Shown here: positions 14,301 to 27,891 of the stretch, in pieces | Numbering within the stretch: the first letter of the stretch is position 1 | Layout of the letters: every line of letters begins with the position of its first letter | NCBI GenBank assembly: GCA_905250115.1 | Contig: CAJNOI010000136.1 | Location: 84,172-148,171, forward strand | Direction: 5' to 3' | Source of the DNA: Adineta steineri | Taxonomy: Eukaryota; Rotifera; Eurotatoria; Adinetida; Adinetidae | DNA length: 64,000 nt | The notes under the pieces: model-generated | What the model saw: the letters and a program-made list of their open reading frames with translations, nothing else | Databases searched by the model: none | What the model was told of the DNA's origin: nothing | Program-made: the position numbers and the translations under genes

Positions 14301-15400
14301 AATACGTAATTTAATTAATGTATATTCTTGTGGACCAACACCTTCACCACTACTTCGATCATGATCCATACATGGTTGTTTATCTTTTGGTGAATAAATT
14401 GTATATCGTTTACCAAATTGAATTCGACCATCTTCTTTCAAATGATGAAATTGCCAACGAACAAATGAATCATAAAATGGATTAGCATCAGTTGTAATAA
14501 ATGAACGACGCCAATCAACTTTTAAACCCATTAATTCAAGATCTTTCTTAACAACTGATGGAAAATAAGAAATCCAATGTTTTGGATCAGCAAATTTACG
14601 AATTTCTTCATCATCATCCATTCCGATACTACGCATGATTTGCCATTGATATTTATCACCAGTACTCTTTGCTGCTGCTTTACTCTATCCAAAAATAAGT
14701 CATTTTATTCTTCATATATATTATCAAAAAATAACAAAACTTACTTTCTTGCTCTTAAATTTACTATCAACTTTACTACTTTCACTTTCTTTTGATTTTG
14801 CTAATTTTTCTTTTTCTCTTTCGACATCTTCACTTGTTGTCTCAGGAAATTTGGGTGGAAAACCAAAGTCTTCCATTTCACGTTTTAGTTTTTCTGCAGA
14901 AGCCTTTTATAATTAATATACAAGATTAATCAAAAAAATATTCTTATTTATAAAAACTTACTTGAATAGGCATACCAGTACAATGAAATCCAAATGGAAA
15001 TAAACAATGTTTACCACGTAAACGTTGATAACCAACAGAAAACTAAAAGAAATAAAGAAAATAAGTATGAAACATCAATATTCAATGTCAAACCTCGCAT
15101 CGAGATAATGAAAATGTATGACCTAAATGAAGACGACCATTCATATATGGATATGGAAATGTTGCCAAAAATGTATTTGAACTAGAATAAGAACACATCA
15201 CATATATATAATAAAAATCAATGAATAAAATCTTACTTATCAGTAGAATGACTTGGTGCATCAGCTTCAAATATTTTCATATCGGCCCATAATTTTTGCA
15301 TGTGTTTTTCTATTTCACGCATTGTATCCAGTTTAACTGTTGAGCGTTTTTCACCAACCACTGCTGCTGTTGCAGCTGCAGTTGTCTTTGCTGTTGCCAT
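11373..15400 (-). CDS. LARS1: Cytosolic leucyl-tRNA synthetase
   Basis: Charges tRNA-Leu with leucine; in animals it also acts in leucine sensing within the multisynthetase complex. Five exons (15400-15237, 15181-15094, 15042-14962, 14903-14745, 14684-11373) join in frame to about 1267 residues, longer than the ~1176 of vertebrates. The HIGH-type signature is in exon 2 ([16 protein letters not shown]). [12 protein letters not shown] follows in exon 3. The KMSKS loop is in the last exon ([14 protein letters not shown]). The CP1 editing region includes [14 protein letters not shown] and [16 protein letters not shown] with the conserved threonine-rich/aspartate motifs (PSDSPDDF). An archaeal/eukaryotic-type C-terminal extension follows. 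Domain order and motifs are those of cytosolic, not mitochondrial, LeuRS. The start at 15400 gives MATAKTTAA before [11 protein letters not shown]. The 3.3-kb last exon is unusually long next to its neighbours. Confidence 0.97.
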
Positions 15401-16998
15401 ATTTTCAAACTGAATTTGATTTTATGATCTACAATATATATATATATATACAATAATTATTACATCATTTTACATAAGAAAAAACAGTAATTTTAAAAGC
15501 TAATGTAATATAAGCAATTAAGTAAAAATTTGCTGATGAAATCATGGAATATAAGATTTAGGCAGCCTATCATAAGCAGTTTAGTTCGAGAAAGAACGAA
15601 CACGAAGGCAGACTGGCAGGCAATAGTAATTTTGAAAATCTATTGGCATGAGAGTTCGATAGAGGTCGTTTCTATACAGTACAATTTTATTATTTCATAC
15701 TCACAACGATTAAATGAAAACTACAGAATAAGGTGGTGAGTATCATTTTGAAGAAGTTTCTTTTCATGTATGTTAGAGAAATGATGCTCTGTTTTCTATA
15801 CTATGTGATTGCTCTTCAACGAATATCATAATAACAATAATAAAACTTCATTAGTAATGAGTGAAGCAAACTCATGATTATAATTTACATTTCAATTTTC
15901 AGTCATTTAATACATCCTATTAAAAAATACCACAAGATAGAACATGAGAAGTTGTACTAAAGTAATACTCAACCGTTTATCTTATAACTGTACTCTTTGT
16001 TTTGTAAATTTACAGAATTAAATATACAATAATGATCAGTTATATCACCAATAAATTTTACACGAATTTGTTAACATGTAACTATAAATGAAACTAAATA
16101 AAAGAATAGTATTTATTGTCTCGTAGAAACATTTACCACTTTTGTTTTCGCTTATCTAAAAATGACGAAGATATTAATCAGTGCGTGTTACATATCGATT
16201 TGATATAACTATTTTGAACTTAAAGTCATGGATTCAAAAGACGAACATCTTTATAAAATAAAAAGAAAACATCTCTTGGTAGATAATCTTGTTCAACTAT
16301 TATCTTTTCGGTAAGATTAAATAAATGTTCTCAGTACAATAAAAGCTAGTCAATTCTTATTAAATTTCTAGAATGGTTACAGTCAAGATGAAATGTTTGA
16401 ATATTCCAATTATGATATTGATTAAACATATACGAAATATTTCATTTGAAGTATTTTTATATTAATTTGTTCATGATCAATAGAATAAACATTAGTTCAT
16501 TGTTAATTTAAACTTGTATTGTCGGATTCAATCATTTGTTATACACAATTATACTTTCAGCTTTCTCCTCATTAATATTCGGATTACTTTAAATCAAATA
16601 TTATTTTAGCTATGAAATAACACAAAGTACATTCACATGATACTCATTTTTATTAGTTATTTTCAACAGTGTCACATGTCTCAAATTTTGAAGATGCCAC
16701 TGCGTCTCTCCACTATTCAAGCTTAGATAATAAATTGAATTTTCAAATATTTTAAACGTAAAAAGTTGAGGATGACGATGTGTAACAGAGCAGATTTTAC
16801 GTTTAACATTATTAATTAGTTGAAATGAAAAAATGAATTTATTAAAACACTAAATCACAATAAAATATTTGATCTAAGAAAAACTAAAAGTTTATCTAAA
16901 AATATTATTTTACTTGACAATAGTTTATTTCAAGTCTAAAAAACTAAATATAAGTCATACAGTTGAGTAATGTGTCTAATTATTATCGAATTTTCTCT
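15401..16998. other. Intergenic region, no gene seen
   Basis: 1.6 kb of AT-rich DNA between the LARS1 start and the kelch-gene stop. A TA microsatellite lies at about 15431-15451. Short open frames (for example near 15530-15739) have no recognisable domain. Nothing else supportable. Confidence 0.5.
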
Positions 16999-19900
16999 TC
17001 ATGGATAATACAATTCGACACTCTTCAGAGGATTTCTATAAGAGCCGCCTATCACTAATAAATTTCCATCCAATAATGTAACCACGGCAGCCTCACTTCG
17101 TGAATATGTCATGCGTGCAGCGGGCGTCCAACTTCTGTATGATGGATCATACAATTCAGCAGTATCTAATCCACCAGCTTTGTTTCTTCCGCCAACTACT
17201 AAGACTTTGCCATCTGATAATACAGTTGCTGTATGAGACATTCGAGAGGTCGTCATATTAGCAACATTTGTCCATTTTCTTGATAATGGATCATATAATT
17301 CAGCAGTATTATGTGTTACAGATCCATCTTGTCCACCTGCCACTAAGACTTTGCCGTCTAATAAAACAGATGCTGTATGATCCGTTCGAGCACTAGACAT
17401 ATTGCCAACATTTGTCCATTTTCTTGATGATGGATCGTATATCTCAGCAGTATTTCCAGCAGTAAAATAATCGATGTCGCCACCAACTATTAACACTTTA
17501 CCGTCTGATAATAGAGATGCTGTGTGCTGTTCTCGACGAGAACTTATATTACCAGCATCTGTCCAATTGTTTGATAATGGATCATATAATTCAGCAGTAT
17601 TTAACAGACCAGTCCTACTTCTTCCACCAACTACCAAGACTTTACCATCTGTTAACACAGATGCTGTATGATACTTTCGAGAAGCAGTCATATTAGCAAC
17701 ATTTGTCCATTTTTTTGATAATGAATCATATAGTTCAGTACTATTCATAACTTCATAATATACAGTAGCGCCTCCAATCACTAGTACTGTGCCATTCGAT
17801 AATACAGATGTTGTATGATATTGTCGAGCACTATTCATATCAGTAACACTTGTCCAGTTTCCTGATAATGGATCGTATAATTCAGTATTATTGATTCCAT
17901 AATTTCCTTCAGTTCCACCAACCACTAACACTTGACCGGTCAATAGTCTGGATGCTATAGGTTGTTTTCGAGCAGTTTTCATGCTATTAACAGTTGACCA
18001 TCCTATAACGAAATTAGATTTTCTATCAATAATATAAAATATTTATATAAATATCACATCACCACATAAAAAGGTTAATTATTATCGAAGATACTATTAG
18101 GAATAACAAATTTTACCATTCAACTAGCATCACATTTGAAAAATGTTCACTAAGATATATTTTATTGTCAATTATTATTACGAAATAGAAAGAATCAAAG
18201 AAAATTAAGTTCTAAAAATATTATACACTCCTTATTCTAGGAAACTATTCGAGATGATTCAATAGTTTTCGATGTAATTGAAACCGACTGATTGTGTGCT
18301 GCTCATGCCATATTTCAATACTAACCTATTGATCTGCCAATAATGAATTATTGGTAAATTCATGTTCTACTAATCGGATTAGGATTCATTTACATCGGTG
18401 AAGTTAGCAGCAATGTGCTCAGGAAGCTGTTCTAAGTAGAAATCGATGAGCCCTAGCCAATAGTATAATCAAGCTTTTCATAGTTTTAACTATGGTCCCA
18501 AAAATCCAAAAATTCTGTTTTGTCTTAAACAAATCACTTGATCAAGGATGTTTAGTGCTCATATACAATATAACAAACAGAATAAACACGTTTCTACTTA
18601 CAACTACCCAGTCGTACTAACTGTAGTAATCATTTGCTCAATACGTGAGTTCATAATATACCAAATCTGTAAAACTCAAAACTTTTTCTTAAGAACCAAA
18701 TCATATGATACTAAGATCCTATTTATAGTGCTACTCAATAGAACTGATGATCACATCGAAATATTCAAAATAAATGTTGTTCCATGTTTATAACTGATGT
18801 AACTTACGTGGCACGAAAGAATCAATAAATGTATCACTTGTATCTAAACATTCATTCAACTTCGTCGTTGATCTATTAAATGTTCGACTCATTGTTTCCA
18901 TTGCTTGTCGAAAACGACGTATTTCTATTGTTACTGTTATTGGTGATTTATCAGTGCCATTCAATAGACTACCTGTACTAAAACAAATCTTATACGATCC
19001 CTTTGGTGGCATTCTGTTTGATGGCCAATAAATGTTATCAACTTGATTTCCATTACCAACTTGTTCATGTTGACCTTGATCAACAGATGATTTATTACGA
19101 GAACTACCAAAATAGATAGTATGGTTAAGTGGTGTACGAACAATAATGTAACCTCGACCATTTGAACGAGTCCAATGAGCGGTGAAACTCAAACGACCTC
19201 GTTGAATACACATGTTTTGAACACATGCTTCATTCATTGTACATGTTTTTGATCCACATAAGAGAACTGCAGTGTAGTTATTGTTTTTTGTATCGAATGT
19301 AATAGACATATTTGGTAGCACAGCGTATGGCTCTTGAAAAGAATATTGGATAAATGGACCTGTGTTTGAACCTAGATGAAAAGTGAATAGTACTGAGTAG
19401 GCACACATAAATTCATATAGAATTATACCTTGTATACCAACAACAGCACCTTTGGCACCATCCGGTACAGCCAGATAAATGAACTGAAGAGTGCCTGGAT
19501 TTGCTTCAAAGTGAAATACTTGAAAATGACAGTTCTGCTGCTCTAATTTAGAAACAGTTGTGTAGTATTCAAAAGCAATTGTTCGATTAGGTGCCTCGCC
19601 ATTAATACTATAATACAACCCTTGTGATGTTCCATTTTGAATAAACATTATGTCCCAGTATGGAAAAGCTGTTGCATAAAAGTTGCCCTTGAAAGGTAAG
19701 GCTTGTTGTTGATAATGATTCATGTAGTTTCGAAGAGATAACATCTATTTGACAGAATATGATGTATTATGCAATTAGTATTAGTAGAATAAATGAGTTG
19801 AAACAATTTGAGAGATGTTTTGTATAGAATGAATGAAAAATGCAAAGTTCAAAGAATGATGAACAGCCAAGATCTATTTAACTAATTTAAATTCTCACCG

Positions 19901-22900
19901 AGAAATTCATAAAAAATGTTTCACAAGTGTATAAATGTAAGATTTGTATTATTTTTTCCATTCAACTAAAACAGGCTTTATTTTCATTGTTTTATGTGGG
20001 TATACAGTGTGTCTTAAAAGTCCTTTCTTAAACTTTTTTCATATATCTTCACTATGACTTCACTTCACATCGACTTGTTCTCTTAAATGATAGAAGAATC
20101 TCTATACCTCAATGCATTAATACATAGTATTTTCTTTCAAAGAAAGGATCAGCGACTCCAAACGATGAGCGCTACCGTGTTTTCTTATTAATGTAAATTG
20201 AACAATAGACGTTAATATAAGTTCGAGTGTTTGTAATATTCATTGAAATATTTGTTAATGAATCGAACAATTCGAAACTAATTCAGACAGTTGTTTTTAG
20301 ATCTGAGACATAGAAAGAAATAAGTTTCTAGTTAAAGTAAACATGATAAGAATTGGTGACTGAATTAAAATTCAATACTATTTATTACATACTATACTAA
20401 CTAGTCGCAAATACTGCTTCATTCTTACCTAAGAATCAGAAGTTGATGACTGAAGCTCAATCTCTCAACTATTGTAGACAGTTTTTCTTCTTGTTCCTGT
20501 CTATAAGTATCGTTATATACTTGAAATGAGTTCTTTTTTGTGTACTAGAAAAGTATCCTCGTTACTTAGTTATTGAATATATTCATTGAGTCTACTTTTT
20601 TTTCATTACTCAGTATCAGAGGTTATGTGAGTTTTATATGAGATAGTAACATAACTTATACTAAGATTGCACTGCGATGAAGAGTATTGCAGAAGAATAA
20701 AAAATACTGTCCTAGGTGTCTCTTGTAAATGTCAAGATTAAGGCCAAAGACTCACCCCATATAAATCTAGGTAAACTGTATCACCCGTATCATTATACAA
20801 AGTAATGTTAAATGGTAAAGAAACAAAGACTGTTTTGCTATCCACTGTTCCATTGATAGCGCCTTGTATAAGTGTTTTTGGTTCAGTTAGTTGAATCGCA
20901 CGTGCCATGCCGCATACACCACCAGAACAACTATTGTAAGTATTATTACACTTACGACCGACTTTTCCACAGTTGTTTCGATCGATTAAGATATTAACAC
21001 AAGTTGCCGTAGGTGCTACAGCGTACGGCCATTCGCAAATAACTACAAGTAGAAATTTTTATCTAGATGTGAGTAACGACCGTTCATCAATATAGATAGC
21101 GATTTAAACTTTCAATTGTTTCTGAATATGAAAAACTTTAAGTCAAATTTAAAGAGGTTCTTTTAAAGGTGGTTACTGTTAATATGAATTACTATTAGAA
21201 CTTAATGAAGAACATCCTTCAATCATAGATAAAATCAATAATGGTTAGAATCCTTGACGTACTATAATTTCATCAACTTTAGCTCACACTACTCATAAAT
21301 ATTTCTATTACATGAAACAATCTGTTATTCTTAAGAAATATAATTCGATTTCGATGACATGTCGTCAGTTGACAATGCATGTTATCAAAAACATACCTGA
21401 TGAATATGATCCAATAAATGTATCACTTGTTTCCAAACATTCAGTCACATTTGTCGTCGATCTATTAAACGTTCGAGTCATTGTTTCCATTAGTCGTCGA
21501 ACGCGTCGTATTTCTATTGTTACTGTTATTGGTGATTTATCAGTGCCATTCAATAGACTACCTGTACTAAAACAAATTTTGAAAAATCTTTTTGGCAACA
21601 TTCTATTTGATGGCCAATAAATGTTATCAACTTGATTTCCATCACCAACTTGTTCATGTTGACCTTGATCAACAGATGATTTATTACGAGAATTGCCAAA
21701 ATAGATAGTATTATTAAGTGGTGTTCGAACAATAATGTAACCTTGACCTTTTCTCTGAGACCAACGGGCAGTAAAACTGAGTTCACCTTGTTGAATACAC
21801 ATATTTTGCACACATGCTTCACCTATTAGACATGCTGCTGATCCACAAATGATTGCAGTAGTATATATATTTTGATTGGTATCAAATATAATAGACATAT
21901 TTCGTAGCATAAAAAATGGTTGGCTAGAAGAATACTTGAGATCAGTTATGTCCGATTCTAAATCTAGATAATACATTAATTTATCGAACAAAAGTTTATT
22001 GATTGATAGATATGTATATAGATTTACTTTGTACACCAATTTCATCAGAATCGTCAGTATCAGGCACATTTAAATAGATGAATTGAATAAGACCAGGATT
22101 AGATTCGAACAATAAAATTTGAAAGTGACAATTTTGTTCTTTCTCTTCTACATAAATAGTCGAATTATATTCAAAGACAAGAGTTCGATCAGGCGTATGA
22201 CCATAAATATCATATGAGATTTTTAGGTTTCTTTGCCTATAATAAATAAAGTTGCATCGAGCTGGAGAAGCTTTTATAGCAGTGAATTTATCGCGATCGC
22301 TCCAATGGACAGAATCAGCTTCTTCACACTGTCCGAAACAGAAAGTCTATTGAAGAGAAAATAAATGATAAGAATAAAAACAATCAATTGATTTCATCTT
22401 GCAAAGAAACATTTCTGATTATCAAATCATTTTCTGTTTGAGACTATTGTTCTTTATCAGTCTTAGTCATAATTGAAAAGTCTATTTTAATTTGATATTT
22501 TACTCTTTCCTTGTCGATCTATGAGTTGAAACAAGCGCATTTTCACAGGGGCGGTGTAGCTTAAAATTTCTTGAGTTTTTAGTAACGGACTATGAGTATA
22601 TAATCTATTTCTCACCCACACTTTCAAAATTTGCTGAGTTTATCAAATTCAAAATCTGTCTTATGACGACTAAGTTAAAGACAAAAGACTTACTCCATCT
22701 TCCTTTATAGAGACAGTATTTGTCGTTTTGTTGTATAGAGTGATGTTTAACGGAAAAGTAGCATGATAAGATTTAGAAATTAATGTAGAGTTAATAGCTC
22801 CTTGCCAAATTATTGTTGACTGATTCAGTTTGGAAGTAGATACCATTCGACAGACGCCATCAGAACAGATGTTAGAAGTGGTATTGCACTTGTGATCGGC

Positions 22901-25900
22901 CATGCCACAGTTATTTTGGTCATTCAATAAATTTGCACAGATTCCCGATGATGTTAAAGCGAAAGGCCACATACAAATCACTGTAAATAAAAATTATTCA
23001 GAAATTTTTCCTACAAATTGATCGAGAAATTCTTCTGTTTTGAAGAATAAATTAGTAAACACACAACTCATTGATTTGCTAATAGAATTATATTGAACTG
23101 TAAGATATTTTTTTTGTACAGCTATTGATTAGTTCTTAAGAAACTATTAATGAAAATCTATCGTTTTTCAGTTCCAAAATGAAAATATTTTCATACGAAA
23201 ATAATAAACGACTCAACTATTACAAACTTTAAAAAAGGAAAAGTCAGTTCATCAGTTAGATTAGTTCTATATCAAATATAATTGACATTCTCACGAGTAT
23301 GAACGTCTATCTCTGATTGTTAAATACGTATAATTACAGTTTTATTAATAAAGGATGTTTATCAATAATTATTAAAGATTTCATTAGTATAGTTCAACAA
23401 AATAAAAGCGGTGTTTACACTGCAAATACATGATTATACAGTCAAATTAAGTCTCAACACGATTAACAAATTATTTTATTTTATTCATATAGGACAACAG
23501 TCCCAAGCGAAAAATCTAATTTTTTCCCTCAATAGATAGAAATATCGCATGATTATTCTATAGCGTGATTTGTCTCTTCGTCAAGGTGCTTAAGAGACGG
23601 TTACTATTTCAGAACATCTCTGTTTAGCAATGATATCGTTACGGTAAATACTATTGGGATTCTAAAGAAAACATGAAAACATACCTGATGAATATGATCT
23701 AATAAATGTATCACTTGTATCTAAACATGCATTTAGCTTCGTCGTTGATCTATTAAACGTTCGACTCATTGTTTCCATTCGTTGTCGAAAACGTCGTATT
23801 TCTATTGTTACTGTTACTGGTGATTTATCAGTGCCATTCAATAGACTACCTGTACTAAAACAAATCTTGTACGATCCCTTTGGTGGCATTCTATTCAATG
23901 GCCAATAAATGTTATCAACTTGATTTCCATTACCAACTTGTTCATGTTGACCTTGATCAATAGATGATTTATTACGAGAGCTACCAAAATAGATAGTATG
24001 GTTAAGTGGTGTTCGAACAATAATGTAACCTCGACCTTTTCTCTGAGGCCAATGAGCGGTGAAACTCAAACGACCTCGTTGAATACACATGTTTTGAACA
24101 CATGCTTCATTCATTGTACATGTTTTTGATCCACATAAGAGAACTGCAGTGTAGTTATTGTTTTTTGTATCGAATGTGATAGACATATTTGACATTATGG
24201 CGTGTGGTTCTCGAAAAGAGTATTGCATAAATAGACCAGTGATTAAATCTAAAGAAGAAATTAATGATATGATAATCATTCATACACACTGTTACTTTGC
24301 ACGCCAACAGCAGGATAACTACCAATATCAGGTACATTAAGATAGATGAATTGAACAATATTAGGTCTATTTTCGAAAAATAATACTTGAAAGTGACAGA
24401 TCTGATGTTTTGATAGAACAAGTGTTGCATAGTATTCAAAAGCAAGAGTTCGATTAGGTGTCTTGCCAGAAACTTTATAATAGATTCCTTGAGATGTTCC
24501 ATTACGGATAATCAAATCGTCAACGAATGGAAATGCTGTTACGCCAGAGAATCCCTTCATGTTGGGTAAGATTGATTCCGAATATTTATATGAACATTTT
24601 CCAAGACAGAGAGCCTATTGAAGGGAAGACGATATATAATGTAGATAATAACAATAATAATAGAGAGAATCAACTGAATTCATCTTGGAAAAGTTGTATA
24701 TATGATGCATAACGAAATAGGATCGTCCATGAAAAATAAAGACTTCAAATAATATATTCATACACTTCATGACATATTATGTAAAATAAAATTGAATTAT
24801 CATAAGAATTAGCTGAAAAGCTATCGCAGACTAGATTTCAGTTTAAAATCTCGATTCGTAAAAATAAATATCCGTATCTAGCTTGAAGATTTCTATTCAT
24901 AGAATCGGTGAAAAAATCACCGTTTCTATCGAGAAACTCTAGAAAATCATTTGCAATTAGAAGCGGAATTGTCGATCGGGAAATTTGAGGATGTTTCCTG
25001 TTGAGTTCTGACCATTTTTGCCAGAAAAGATAAGGATTTGGTTGAAAGACACTCGACTAATCCAAGAATAAGTAAAGTGACGAAGTACTTCACTTGTTAA
25101 AATGAAGTAGAGAGATGCGACAATTTTTCTATTTGTTGATTATTAAAAGATTGAGATCAAATTATTAGATGAACTTAATGCATTACATCATTTGAAACGA
25201 ACCATTTAAGCATTATGTTCATTATAGGAAAATATTATCTAATAGAAATAACTCAAAAATGATCAAAAGGGAATTATAAGCTTGATCTGAATCAATATTT
25301 TCCCTTTTTATACGATATTTGTGAAGATAGAAAGACTTACTCCACTTGGTGTCACAATAACATAATTTGTTTTTATATCATATAAAGTTATGTTGAGTGG
25401 TAAATTAACATCAAATTCACCATAATATTTTGATCCGTTGAGAGCTCCTTGATAAATGATTTTTGGTTCGATTAGCTGAATAGCAGGTGCCACACTACAT
25501 ACACCACCCGAACAACTTTTATAAGTAGCATTACATTTGTGGCTGATCTTGCCACAGTTGTTTCGATCGATTAAGATGTTAACACAGTTTTCCGACGGTG
25601 TTTTAGCAAACGGCCATACACAAGTCACTAAGAATAGATATTTTTACATACAAACATGCAAACAGAATATTTAGAAATATGCTTAACAAATTAACTTTCT
25701 AATTTTTTATCAATTTAAGCACATGTGAATTGTTGTTAAATCAAATGTGAAATTAAGTTGCTTTGACAGTGAGCATTTTTTCGAATAATAAAATTGATTA
25801 TATGTTTTATACATTGATATTGTATTCAGATGGATATTATTGAGCATATGAGGAATTCATTATAGGAACATTTAATACATACGTTTGAAAAGCATCGTGA

Positions 25901-26387
25901 GGATGTGGGCGGATGTCAGTAGTGAACATCAAACCAAGCTCACACCTACACCCTCAAGAAGTATAATCATTTTTATCTGATATTCTCTAATTATGACAAT
26001 TGGAAACATGACGATATTCTTACCGTTTTCTTTCTTGAAAGTTTTATCCATATGGTCATCATTCTTTTTTTTACTTTGAGCACCGAGTTTTGCAGACTTG
26101 ACCTGGAATGGATTTATCTCAAGGTTAAAGTTTCAAAAAATGATTTGGAACAAGAAAAAAACCCTATCCCAGTGGATAATTGGCATAAAATAAAATGCAG
26201 CACTTTTTAGAACATTAAATAATTCTGAAAAGCGTATCAGAATTCCATCATCTCGATAGTTCTTCCGATCATTATTTTCTCTACTAATACTTACCTCAAG
26301 ACCAGTACCATTGTTCATAAATTTAGATTCTGATTGTTCAGCAACAGTTCTTACGATAAGAATTAATAATATCCACCAAACATCCAT
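16999..26387 (-). CDS. Secreted multidomain protein: three tandem modules plus C-terminal kelch propeller
   Basis: I read one gene of 12 exons. E1 26387-26295 (signal peptide MDVWWILLILIVRTVAEQ). E2 26102-26024. Three exon triplets: a1 25627-25341, b1 24614-24296, c1 24248-23685; a2 22980-22694, b2 22346-22028, c2 21963-21397; a3 21042-20756, b3 19744-19429, c3 19371-18808. Last exon 18002-16999. All phases match and the total is 4686 nt (1561 residues). Each a exon is cysteine-rich (CVNILIDRNNCGK...C...C..GVC, Stig1-like spacing). Each b exon has a beta-sandwich look (CHFQVLFFE...IQFIYLNVPD...VGVQ). Each c exon ends in a YfaP/DUF2135-like domain (FTAHW...RTPLNHTIYFG...DNIYWP...GSYKICF). The last exon has seven kelch repeats (VLVVGG...AELYDP...W). 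It is probably extracellular; ligand and role are unknown. Domain names are by eye. Separate genes are less likely, since no start or signal peptide precedes modules 2 and 3. Confidence 0.75.
18808..21042 (-). repeat. Module 3 (exons a3-b3-c3) of the kelch gene
   Basis: Third triplet: 287, 316 and 564 nt. The a3-b3 intron is 1011 nt. The c3 exon ends in TFIDSFVP and splices in phase 1 onto the kelch exon (R-W-S-T-V at the junction), where c1 and c2 end in SYSSG and splice to the next a exon. Confidence 0.83.
21397..22980 (-). repeat. Module 2 (exons a2-b2-c2) of the kelch gene
   Basis: Second triplet: 287, 319 and 567 nt with the same phases. It is the most diverged copy in its a and b exons and in the first part of c. 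From VRTPLNNTIYFGNSRNKSS onward, c2 is close to c1 and c3, so similarity is patchy along the unit. Confidence 0.83.
23685..25627 (-). repeat. Module 1 (exons a1-b1-c1) of the kelch gene
   Basis: First of three tandem exon triplets. Exon lengths are 287, 319 and 564 nt with phases 1-0, 0-1 and 1-1, so the unit starts and ends in phase 1 and can be duplicated without breaking the frame. Introns inside are 726 nt (a-b) and 47 nt (b-c). The c exon is almost the same as c3 (both carry LLCGSKTCTMNEACVQNMC). Confidence 0.85.
25898..25957. repeat. G-arm/C-arm hairpin, copy A
   Basis: The G-rich arm TGAGGATGTGGGCGGATGTC is followed after a short loop by the C-rich arm CTCACACCTACACCCTCAAG, its imperfect complement. 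It lies in intron 2 of the kelch gene. It belongs to a dispersed family whose arms resemble the bdelloid telomere unit TGTGGG. Confidence 0.65.
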
Positions 26388-27891
26388 TCTGAAATGAATT
26401 TCTAAAGAATATGAGTACAAAATCATCCAAAAGCCAAGCAATCAAATATTATTGTTACGCCTTAAGCAAATGAGCTGACTCTTTTTTACCGATAATAGAG
26501 GCATACATAAAGATACACGTTGTTAACTATTTTATTTTTTCCTATCCATGAGAAAGTAAAATTTTCTAGTTAATATCAATAATGATATCTGGCAAAAAAG
26601 TTCTCAGTAACTTTATTCGTATAGATTTGAAGTGTGAACATGTCTCTATCTTTAGTAAAAAGATGAGTCCGTTTGCTTGAATTTCGATAGAGATATTTAC
26701 TTACTTCTTGATTGCCTGACTTTTGAGTAAAAATGTATAAAGTTTGGACGTATTGAGAGAATTTCTGAATACGTCGATGATATAAATAGAAACTCTCTAA
26801 AGAGACATGCTAACTGTATAATCTAGAAAAAAAATGTTTTTTTTATGGTATAACATTATAGATATGTCTTTAGACATAGCTACGAGTTACCAATTTGGTC
26901 AGAGCCATACTATACAATCTAGAGCAAAAATAAAATAATATTACAAAGAATAAGAAAAGAAGGATGAAAGAGAAAAGCAATTTATATATAGATGAATCAC
27001 ATTGTTATCGTATTATTCTGCTTTTTGATACCTTATGCCATAGCTTGGTTTTATTTTTCTCTTCGTACAACTCTAATATGTCCCAAAAGAATATTTTCTT
27101 CTTCCTCTGTGTATAGTATATATCACATATGAAGTTAAGCACATAGATTGTCTGATACATGTTCTACGTGAAAATTATTTTCTTTTTTTTCTTCCCGTAT
27201 TATACGCTGTCCATGTTCTTAACAAGAGCAGATTTTTTAGGCGCTTCTGCAATTTCTTTTTTTATTAAATCACTTTTCATAGTTAATGAGTCCTTTTTAT
27301 GTATGATAAAAAATCACATAAGTAAAGTTGATTTTTCTAATCTTAGATCTCTTTCTCATTACACTATTCGAGTGAATGTCTTTGAACTAAAATTATATTA
27401 TATTTTTTCATTATAGAATTCTCATTAGAAAAAATGACTACACTCTACAGAAATCTGTAGAAAATAAAAACGTTCTGCGAAGGATCTATGACGATCAAAA
27501 ACCGAAAAAGCGTATATTTGGCATATTCTATAGAGTTTATGAGAATGTGCACAAATAGAAATACAGGTCTATTATTCTACTTCTCTTGTTACAACACACA
27601 CTCGCATCCTAATTAATAGACTAAAAACAATTTTTTCGTTTTAATTCAAGTAATATCAGCACTTAAATAAAAATGGATGTCACTGATGAAATGATTAAGA
27701 TTTGCGTATTATTCATTTTTTCGTTCTGATTTATTGTGTAACTACGGTTGTGAAGAAGAAAAACAATGCATTTTTATAACTTCAGCACATTGATTGAGTT
27801 TTAATGGAATTTTCTTGTATTTGTATAAAAGTTGCTGTACATAAAAAGCAGAGAAGAAACATTATTTCTTCTTATTGTTGAAAAAAATCTG
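26388..27891. other. Intergenic region between divergent kelch and ART genes
   Basis: About 1.5 kb of AT-rich DNA between two divergent starts, so it must hold both promoters. Open frames here (for example 27159-27416) are hydrophobic, low-complexity and unsupported. No clear core promoter element was identified. Confidence 0.5.

Noticed and set aside
11373-14636. LARS1 as a single-exon gene starting at 14636
   Set aside because: That start would remove the HIGH motif; four upstream exons with matching phases restore the complete N-terminus.
18788-24560. Separate genes for each module (frames at 18788-19744, 21365-22069, 23662-24560)
   Set aside because: Each frame begins inside a domain, lacks a signal peptide and ends just past a good splice donor; exon phases chain perfectly into one gene.
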